Notes under the pieces: generated by a model | Database searches by the model: none | Seen by the model: only the letters and a program-made list of their open reading frames with translations | Told to the model about the DNA's origin: nothing | Translations under genes and position numbers: made by a program | Assembly: GCA_025642075.2 (NCBI GenBank) | Contig: JAODUO010000044.1 | Location: 46,001-110,000 of the forward strand | DNA length: 64,000 nucleotides | Source of the DNA: Ridgeia piscesae | Lineage: Eukaryota > Annelida > Polychaeta > Sabellida > Siboglinidae | Direction: 5' to 3' | Part shown: piece by piece, positions 1-10,700 of the stretch | Layout of the letters: each line of letters begins with the position of its first letter | Position numbering within the stretch: position 1 is the stretch's first letter

Positions 1-243
1 GTGTTACCCCGGCATACATGGATGCACTAGAAGCGATTGCACTAACAGAGAAACAACAGGAGAAGGTCCAGATTTGCGAAAAACAACCTGATAAGAATAT
101 TCGTGGGAGTTAAGGGAGCTGATCAGAGAAAATGGATTAAATGAGGGTGGAGGTTGGAGTAATTAAAACAGACGTGCCACATTTTCGGGATGGCAATCCG
201 TACTTGTGACCTAAAATTATGTAAGAATCCGTATCACTAATCA
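1..243. other. Left-edge non-coding DNA
   Basis: I see no gene or recognisable repeat here; only short open frames occur. Confidence 0.5.
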
Positions 244-505
244 GATCTTCCAGTTAACTGGCCAAGTTATTAATTAATTTTCAAAACGGTTTTTCCACGG
301 GGTTTTTCGGCGTTTTTGTATGCATATACATGTTTGGAATGTCATTCTGCATCACTCCCGTTAAAAATGTCAGATATTATGTTTTTAAATTGTGTTTTAG
401 AACAACTTAATCTCGTCGAATGACATTCCAAACACACACATATCGAAAAAACGTGGTAAACCGTTTTGAAAAAGCTCAAATTTAAGCCAGTTAACTGGAA
501 GATTA
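244..505. mobile_element. Foldback/MITE-like element, copy 1
   Basis: The left arm (about 244-365) and right arm (about 410-505) are inverted copies. Both ends carry ATCTTCCAGTTAACTGGCC or its complement, followed by a TTTTCAAAACGGTTT block and a GGAATGTCATTC block. It has no coding capacity. The same arms occur at 24293-25824 and, decayed, at 22470-22727. Confidence 0.75.
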
Positions 506-1143
506 ACGAAGTTTAATTCACTTCAGCATGTTTAAACTGCGTAATGCAAAACAAACAATGTCATCAAATAATGACCATTTATTTAAGCAGTTCGTGCATA
601 TATCGAAGTTTCACTGGCAATCGTCAAAATTTTGAAATCAGAAATGCAGGCGATTTCGTTGAACTCGGCGTCGAGCTCCATTTCCTGAACCGTTTTTCAT
701 AATTGTCACGCGCCTGCCACCAGTTGAGCCACCTGCCGCGGTTTTCAGAAAAATGTAAAACCGCCAAAATCCGTATCGGATACGGGTAATCCGTATCATG
801 TGGCAGGTATGTTCCCGAATAGAAAGCTATCATTAGAACGCAAATTGTACGCGATACATAGCGTTTCAGAGATCGTAAAACTGGCAAAATCGTAGGACGG
901 GAAACCGACATTGGCAGGTATGATTAAAAGAAAGTTCTAAGAAGAAATTGGTGAGGAGTACATAGGTTAGTCATGTAGACCGAACAACTGGGAAAGAACA
1001 GATGGAGGCGAGGAAGACCGAAATTGCGATGTCGATTGCATTAAAAGTAACCTATTAATAAATATAATAATAAAATAAAGGGAATTGGAGACTGCTGACA
1101 GAGAACGTAGTAAGTACAACATGAGAGGAAGAAAAAAGACAAT
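506..1143. other. Upstream non-coding region with possible LINE debris
   Basis: From about 940 the + strand reads like the Arg/Lys-rich end of a non-LTR retrotransposon ORF and runs into the A-tract at 1144. It is too degraded to name. The rest shows nothing recognisable. Confidence 0.3.
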
Positions 1144-1166
1144 AAAAAAAAAAAAAAAAAAAAAAA
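1144..1166 (+). repeat. Poly(A) tract
   Basis: A pure A run after the degraded retrotransposon-like sequence; it may be the 3' tail of that insertion. Confidence 0.6.
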
Positions 1167-1705
1167 TTTTAGTTTAGTAAAGTTCTGGGCAACTATTATT
1201 TTTAATCCTTAATAATCATTAGCCATCAGAACATTGAGAATAATTATATTTTCATTGCTCTGTCAACTCTTATGCTGCAGCCAGCGACATAAGTGAATAA
1301 TTCCTCATTTAATCCTATTTGAATGATGAAATTTGTTTGCGAAAGTGTATTAATGGGAAAGAATATCTTACACAGGCAACCTGAAACCCACTGTACTTTG
1401 TGACTTTGAATCAGCCAGCCAGTTATTGGTTATATATTTTACATAGTCAAGACTGATTTATTTTTTCAAACCGCGGATGAAAAAAATACATCAATAGAGA
1501 AACTGCAACATCAGAAAATAAATCTGGAGACGGTCTCAATGCTCAGTTTGGGGCAACTATTAACCGGTCTTGAAGTAAGATCTTGAGGTAATAATATTCA
1601 TTCATCGTGTCCTCAGCGGACGCTGTTGGGTTGCATCGGGTTAGTGATTATATTGCAATCAACGACGGTGTGTTTTACGAAACATGTCGGCCGAACACCA
1701 ACAAA

Positions 1706-1783
1706 ATGCAACGCGTTGAAGAGCTAGTTCGTGTATATAACAACGTGTCAGCATCCAATTTCCGTGAACGCATTTACCCACAG
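1706..1783 (+). CDS. TYW5: TYW5 coding exon 1
   Basis: This exon encodes 26 residues, starting [10 protein letters not shown] and ending RERIYPQ just before GTGTGC. The ending matches the YPQ boundary of the family. The open frame runs upstream to about 1607 but has no other ATG. Confidence 0.8.
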
Positions 1784-4700
1784 GTGTGCAGATGATTATA
1801 TTGAGAGGAGATCAGATTGAGGTGTTTAAAATATTGAATGGATATGAAAATATTGACAGAAATATTGTTTTCACAGTCAAGGAAGAGACAAGGACTAGAC
1901 TCAGTCTAGACTAGAGGACATGGAGTTACATTAGCAAAGAAGCAGTGTAGACTAGATATTAGAATTTTTTCACAAAGAACAGTAAACGAATGGAACAGAT
2001 TATCAGCTGATTGTGTAGGTGCTAGTAGTGTTAATATATTTAAAAATATATGTAATATAATTTGAAACAAATTATAAAAATTCATAATCAATTTTTAAAA
2101 AATAATTAATCAATTAAATGTAGCCTAACCAATACACAAACGTGCAAACAATATGCTAAACATATAAAACAATACAATACAAATAAACAATTTAATATAA
2201 ATTTGCTCCATTAAAACATGGCAGTAATTAATTAGTTTGCACAGCCACCCCTGCAGCCGTGAGAACCTGTCATCTATAAATGTTAATACTATTAATCAAA
2301 AACATCTGCTGTCGACCACGTCGGGATCCGAGTGCTTTGTATACCACATGCACCGCGCGTACGGGTGAAGAAGGCAAAATGGCGACGTAGTTTGAGACAG
2401 GGGCTCCATAAACGGACTTTGTGGCAGTTTGTGCTATCGATTGGCAAGCCATCACTGTGACCACGTTATCGTCCAGACAATTCTTTACACTACTGCATAT
2501 GAAGCAACTTGAAGCATATTAAATAAGTACCCATAAAACATCGCCAAAGATAGGTCATTTTAACTGCCTAATTACTACAACTTTTTATCGACGGATTACG
2601 ATGATATTTATATGATCATATAGTTTTATCTTTCTTCTTCGTTCCATACTTTTCAAAATGGCCGTACTCATTAACATAATCTTGCAAACAATTTTGAAAG
2701 ATGGGGCCTGTCAACGTGATCCAATATGGTCGCGGGCGTAAACAATGAAAACCGAAATACAACACCGAGAGGGAAAAAATCATTAACACCTTTTAAACAC
2801 CGCCAAAAAATCAGTTATCGGCGCAGAATCATAGAATGACATTATAGCAACATAACAAAAATTATACAAGAACAGGTATGTTGCGTGATAATAAATTACG
2901 GCCACTAAACTCGGGGCCCCTGTCTCCCCATGTTATCAGAAGGGGCGACAAATTGGTCTGACCTCCCTAGTCCAAGACTCCCAAGTCGAAAATGACGAAA
3001 TATCAACAAAAGTTACAAAACGTAAAATCCGTCAGCGAGCGCTGCTAGTCCGCAAGGACGTTGATTTAGACAACGTCTGGTATGGGGAGATACCACCAAA
3101 TGGATTCTTACGCAACATTTTCAGCTATAATATAATCGAATTATGCAAAGATTGCACATGGCATGTCACCTTAAACTAATCATAAACATATACATGTCAT
3201 AGCATAGGTGATCTGGTCTGATAAGAAACTGCATTAATCACTGTCATTTTGCACTTATATTACAATTTTGACATATCATTTTTTTTCGTGCATTGTAAAC
3301 AATCTGGATATGCTTTACTAACGAAATGATTGCTATAATGAACGTGCTTATAACGATCAAGTTGCGGCAGAGGGTGCATGCCGCAAGCCCGCAACTTATA
3401 TTTGCCACGTGTGTTGGATGGCCCTGTCCGACATTTCTTTCTGAATTAACTATTATACCAGCAGTATGTTATTTTCAATAATATATATGTACACTAGAGA
3501 AATATTGTGTGATGTGTGACGATTTTTGAGGTGACTTCCTACGAATGGGTTTCGCCCGTGTAAAATGCGGCTTGTTGCAAGTGTAGGGTGATATTTTGCT
3601 TGGCGCGAGAGACATTCTACTGTGTAATCAGAGATGGAGTGAGTACAATACAAATGTACTTGAGTACGAGTACGATTACTTTGAACATCCATGAGTACGA
3701 GTATGAGTACTCTGAAAACAAATGTACTCGAGTACGAGTATGATTACTTTACAATGTACTCGAGTACGAGTACGATTACATTAGAATGTAATCATGATTA
3801 CTTTCATGATTACTTTAATGAATATCCTGTTTCTAACATAAAGTAGACTTTCATGGAATCCCTAGGTGTCATTCTTGTTCTGTTGTTGTGTCACTAATGT
3901 TCTAACTGATTACTGCTATCCACTATCCAGATGTTATTATTATTAATAATTATAATTAGATGACTTTCTCAGGTATTGGATGAATCATTTAATGCTGGAT
4001 TAATAATTTAATTTATGGTTTCTGAATAAAATACAAATAGGAAGCATTTAAGAATTTCAAATACACATGATCAAATACATTACAATAACAACACTTCAAA
4101 ACCAGGGGGGCATATTCAAAAGAGTATCCAATTCAAATATGTAGTATATCAGATGGGGGTCAAATACATTTGTATTTGAAAGTATTTAAATACTTTTTTA
4201 AGTATTTGTTGTTTAGGAATAAAACATATTTGTATTTAAATACTTTCCTAAAGTATTTGACTTTTTAAAATATTTGTTCAAATACATTGTCAGTATCAAC
4301 ATTTCTTTTTCACTGTCACATGTAATGCCTGCCAAACTGATTACCTTAATGCACTGCAACTTCACCCAACAGTGCTAATTACTGATGAAGACACTTAACA
4401 ACAGACTTCCCCCTGGCCCTGCAGTGACCACAACTTGTGTTTGCTCAGAGCCAGAGGTCAATATCCCTTTTGTTCTTTAGTCAGACTTCAATCTGGCACC
4501 AGGCTATTCTGGTTTCCTGGCTGACTTTGAAGTTGAGCCTTCCTCACAACATCCCAGCAATGATTAGCAGTGTCTCTTCTGAGGGCAACATAGGCATTAT
4601 ATTATTATGGATCTCCTCTCCTGGCTTAACATACAAACAATACTTTCAGTCAGTTGTCACTGTGATGCAGTTAGCAATAACAATACTCCTATCATGGGTC

Positions 4701-7700
4701 TGCCTGTCATCATATGAGCAAAACACTAAGTATGCCTATAAACTAGGTGTATCAATATATGTGTTGCTTTTCTTTTACCTACATAGTAATACAAAATGAA
4801 AAGTATTTGAAAAATATAGGGAAAAGTATTTGAAATACTTTTCAATGTATTCATATTTAAATACATTTATATTTAAAAAGTATTTGTAATTGTATTTTAA
4901 TCCCTCAAGAATATTTGTATTTAAATACATTTGAATGTATTTGACCCCATGTCTGGATGGGACAAACACAGAATAGTTGTGGATTTAGTTTAGTTTTTAC
5001 AGTTTGCCTTTAAACATAATAGACGGATTTAGCAGCTAACCACCCAGACCCAGTCAGGATTCTGGATGTAGAAAGTATGACCAGTCATTCACATCATACT
5101 GACAGAGCAAACAGTACAGGTGGGGCTGTGGCCTGGCTTCTAAAATTACAAAGCAAGATGTTAGGGGATGCTTATCTCCTGCAGTGCTTCCCAGGGACTG
5201 TCACAATGTAACTTGTACTTTGTACTAAGCAAGAGGGTGAGGAGATGTGGCTTCTCTGGGAAGAGAAGGTATTGATTAGGGAAATCTGACTGAATAGTTA
5301 TTTAACTGAAATGCTCAACAGTAATAGAAAATGAATACCTCGATTATTATTACATTTATTAGATTACTTCTAATATTGCCATTTTTATCTGTCTAATATT
5401 ATTTGCTTGCAACTGTTCATATGAAAAAATGTAATCGTGAGAAGTAATCGTGAGTACAATTACTTTGGTAATGTACTCGAGTACGAGTATGATTACTTTG
5501 CTTCGTACTCGAGTACGAGTACTCAAAAAGTACTCATGTACGAGTACACGAGTACGATTACTCCATCTCTGCTGTGTATCACATTATGGTTCCGTCGTGT
5601 ACTCGATACATTAACAAATAGTTGTTCCGCATTTCAGCGCACTACATACAGCGAAATTGAAATTACCATCGAAAGACGCTGCTGTGCCTTTCAATATCGC
5701 GGACATTTTTGACAAATTGGCCAGTGAGTTTTAAGCCCATCTGGTATCTTACATATATGGCGCACAGTTCATAACTGCACCATACAATTGAGCATAGTGT
5801 ATTAGCATTATGTTATACCTAAATTCGTGAAGATTAGCAGTTTGCCTGCCTGGTATAATGGTGCCTAAAATGATGATTTTTGTATTTGTATGGGGAAATG
5901 TAAACAAATTGTAAAAAGGCCAAAAATTTAATTTCTAATCTTCAATATTCTATATATTCTATATATATGTTACTATTGGATCGATAAGACACTGTGGTGG
6001 ACTATTTGTAATGCTCAGTACCATGTATTTCAAGTGAACGCTGAATAAACATGTTTCAACCAATACAGGGTGCTGTTTATCTTGGAGGGGTGCAAAGTTT
6101 GAAGACGCATATTATAATAATCATCGAGAGAGTGTCATTTTCCCTAGACAGTTAATCTAGTTATGTCATTCTTGATTTCTGACTAACTTTCGTTATGATT
6201 TGCTCTAATCGGGGAATCTATTTGGGGACATACCACCAAATAGTAGTCCTGCTTAAAAAAACTGCATTGTGCACCTTTTGTAGATTTCTGGAAGCACTAA
6301 ATGTAGGACTGGTTGAATGGAAACGATATTTCTGCGTAGCGTGATATCACAGCTGCGAAAGAATGATATTTGTCAGACAGTGAAAAAAGTGCGTATGCAT
6401 ACAGATGTAATTTGGCCAGATGTAATTTGGCCTAGAGGTGTCAACATTGGCAATCGGCCGCTGATTGAAGCAAAAATGAAGGGGTGTCAGGTTAAAGACT
6501 GGATTGTAGGAGAAAGAGATATGTCATTTTCACGAATTTTATACATGACGTGTCGATGGAGACTAATTAATTTTTGAAATTAATTTGGGAAATCAATTGG
6601 TGGTATCTACCCGTATGATACCAGATAATCAGTGTCATGCCTGCATGCCGGGACACGGCTAGGTTATGGGACCTGCAAATCCGTTAGGGGCGCGTCGGTA
6701 GGTCGGCTGCAATTTGTATCCACTAGGCTTTCTGCTCATGAGGGGAGGCCCAGGGAAAATCCTTTTAAGAACTTTGCATGATGGCGAAACCACATTTTTT
6801 TGAGACCCAAGATGACAGAGAATGCCACCGTGTGAATTGTAAAATTTTAAGTGAGTTGTTTGATTTTGATGAGTGAATATGCGATATGTTAGGATAATTA
6901 CATCTTTGTAGCACGTTGAGGAAGTTTTCTGAAGTTTGGCTAGCAGTTATATGAATATTTAGTAAGAAGACCCTGAAAATGTCATACAAATCGCATGTAG
7001 TGCATTGTAGCTACGTCGTTTCAAATTTATCGACCATTTTTCAGGATTGCACTGATGCAATGATGGCCATTTTTACTGTAATCTAATACATAATCTAACT
7101 GCATCTTTGAACACGATACTATTTTAAGACACTATTTAGGCATGAATGTATATTTAATTATATAATATTTCTAATGAGGTTAATATTTAAAATTTATGTG
7201 TTAATTTGAGCATCTTATCAATAAATATTGGTATAGTGAGATTTCCTATGCTAACCAATAGTCAATACGCTGCTTATGGTGACTGGTTCATTTAAGATTT
7301 ATTTACAGAGAAACATGTCAAGGTTGACAAACAGATCTGCTATGGAAATATGTACTATATGTAAATCTGCTAACAAAGCATATGTAAAGGTTATTAAAGT
7401 CTGTCGCAAAGCAGTATTTGTACTGGGCCAGATAACTTGTATAAATACTTACATAAAATACGTTACTGAAAAGTCTCACAAGAAAATTGTAAATTATGTT
7501 TAATATAAAATGCTATTTCAATGCCATACCCATCTCAATGTCATTGAGGTGAAAAATTGTTTATTTTTACAAATATATCTGACAAACTATAAGGTTATAG
7601 CAGTTTGCAAGTGCATTTCAGTTGACTGATCCGGACCCGGTATGAACGTATGCTACGCAGCAGGCTGTTCAGTGGTCACAAATGTTGTATAATTTTCTGA

Positions 7701-10700
7701 AAGTTAAAATTGCCATAAGTTTTTAATGCCTGAAGATATTTAAAATCTGTAAATGGTATCTTGTTACCTATTATACATACAATCAACGTGCACCACTATA
7801 TATATATATGGTAAAGTTATTTTTTATTTTTTTTGCAGGTCCCTAGTTAGAGTGTGTGTATTGCCTAATGTACTTAAATGCAGCATGCTATGCTGACAGG
7901 AACCCAACCAGCAGGGTAACCAATCAAACATAGGTCATTAACACAGTAGGAACCCTGACTACTAGACCCCTATTTTATAATAGTAGACTGTTTTAGATAA
8001 GCTGTGCTCCCCAAACTGACATGATCCCACTATTCTTGTGCTCTACTACCGGTAGTTGTAGTTATATTGGTGTCTCCACACTCCACTGACCACTTCAAAC
8101 CCCCCCTCGCTGTCCTTTGCTCTTCTCCACTCCTCTTCCAGTCCTTAGCCCTTTCTTTTACCCCAAAGACCTCCCTCTTGATAAGCTTGTTGGATGTCTG
8201 GCCCTGTTGTTTTCAAAAACCCGTCTGGTCCTGTTTTCTGTCATTGTCAACCATAGCTTCATACTTAAGATTCATAGGTTGAAATTGAGTAGATGTTATG
8301 TATTATATTAAACAAATTTATTGTATTAAACAAAATGTAGTCTCAAGGTCTCAAGTGAATACCTCCAAACAGCCCAAACTTGGGCTAACGCAGGAGTTGT
8401 TGTTCTCTAGAGTTTGTGAGTCCACTACAGGTTACACATTTACCCCCTGTGTGGGATCTTTTACTTCCCCCTGGCATAGACACCAGACAGAAGGGACCAC
8501 CGGCGTTGAGTGTCTCTTCCGAAAGACACAGGCAAATGTGGGGTGAAGAAATTGCCTAAGTTTCGAAACGGCGGTAGGTGGGATTGAACCACCGTCCCCC
8601 TCGATTGACAGTCCGGCGCTCTACCGCGCGACCACCGCATATACAGTAAATATAACATCTGGCGACATTGTGATTTGTGAACAATTGAAAAAATATGAAC
8701 AATTTTGTTCCATTCACTATAAATGACATAATAATGTCACTGTTCCACCAGCACTAACTGGGAGCAGTTTATACATGCATCAGGCACAGCATCATTATAA
8801 TGTTCAACAACACTATCATGTGTATGTGCTTCCATTATATTACCAGTCATAGCTTTATGCAGAGACCCATCATTTGGACCGGTAAACACCATTGTGGACT
8901 GGTAAAAATATGGGTGGACGGGTAACAAAATGAAGGAGCAAAAAAGGTCTTCCAAAACCATAAATATTGTCAGTTATGCCTCAAAAGTGATTGTAAATGG
9001 TGTCACATGTGTTTTAGGTCATCAGACAACATCCATGTGTCCACCAAAACATGTGTGACTGGCAATAATTTGGTGCTGCATAAAGCAGTGATTACCCTCC
9101 TATGTTGGGTATTGTTTGGACTGAACATTGCATCATATTGTATTTTCTATTTAACATGTTGTTATATTTTTAAAGAACTGCCACTGTTCATCTGTCACTA
9201 GAGAGTACCTGTGGTTCTCCGTGGATTGGACATAGGACCTTGCAAGGAAAAATGGTCATGGAGCTATCTGGAGCAGGTTGGAGGTCAGAGAGAGGTCAGA
9301 GTTCATGTCGGATCCAATGCACAGATGGATTTTCTTCACAAGAACTTTGCCTACAGGTAGTAGTGATCTACAGTATATAGAAACTGTTTCGTTGCTCCAT
9401 TGATGGTTGTAAACTAGGAACAACTAATGATATAAACATAGTATAAGAATTGCTTTAAGGACGGGTGTATGTTACTCTGTTTAGAATTAGCGAGCAGAAT
9501 TATTTGTAACACAAAGTCTGCCATGCCATAGTTCTAGAACGCAGAAACATGAAGTACTAGAGTTGTGATTAAATAATTATGCTTGCTTCGGTGTAATTGC
9601 CAGTTAAATTTGCTCTGAAATGTGAGCATTTGTTTCGTTTACCATTTGCACATATTACACAGTGGAAACTGATTAATACAGTAACTAGGCATCATTAGGC
9701 AGGCAGTATACCAGCAACATATGTAATACAATCATCATAAGAAAGTAATATTAAATAGAAAATAAAACCTTGGAACAGGTACTCTGTTTGTTTAAATTTG
9801 TTTGTGTGTACAACTAACTAAACAAATCTTACTGATTGCTATGTATAACAAATAAAAAACTTGTCAAATTCAGGTCGCTTCCTTTCGCAGAGCTTGTGCG
9901 GAGAGTGGCACAGACTAAACACTCGCACTATTTCTTCTCAGAGGTAAGATTATGTACAAATGAATATTATATTAATTTATATATAATATTAACTATTAAT
10001 TTAGGTCATCACTCATCAGTGACTATGACATGGGAACTTTGTAAATATGCTAACACGACTTGCAGAATTAAGTGGCACATGTTATCAGAGTGGTTTGAAC
10101 ATTGGCCTTTTAATGAGATAATCTGGTTTTTAATCCTTATAGTGCCATATTAACGCTGTGGCAAGATAAACAGTTTTAGTAGAGACGTGGCTATGTTCTC
10201 TTATACATACAAGCCAGTTGAGATGTGCTTCATGATCTGAAATAAACTACAAAAACACATGTGGAACCTAATTTCAAGGCATCACTGACAATAATTATCT
10301 ATCATTTTGGAAGACCTTTTTTGCTCCTTAATTTTTTATCCGTCCAGCGATTTTTCTACCCATCCACAATAGTTTTTACCCGGGTCTCTGCATAAAGCTG
10401 TGGGCAGTATCACCTGTTCTACCATTCTTAAGTCCACGTAGCGACATTGAAGCAAGTCCCTGTTGTGGATTTGCATGAGTGATCTCTGTTATATCCCATG
10501 TGCTGAAAATCCTCCAGATTATTTTTTAAATTCATGCCTGAATTAACAGGTGTATGGGATGGGGTAACACATTTTTAGTACAATGACTACCAGGTAGTGG
10601 TTGCTATGTGAGAACTTATTGTTGTCACGGTATGTATACATACCTTTAAAACAGTAACAATATCATATGTCATCAAGCATGTGTACACTGAAAAATATGT

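Noticed and set aside
1607..1705. A TYW5 start at 1607
   Set aside because: That codon is GTG. The first in-frame ATG is at 1706, and its length matches the family.
8575..8645. A tRNA gene on the - strand
   Set aside because: A and B boxes are good, but the anticodon stem and part of the acceptor stem do not pair and a long SINE body follows.
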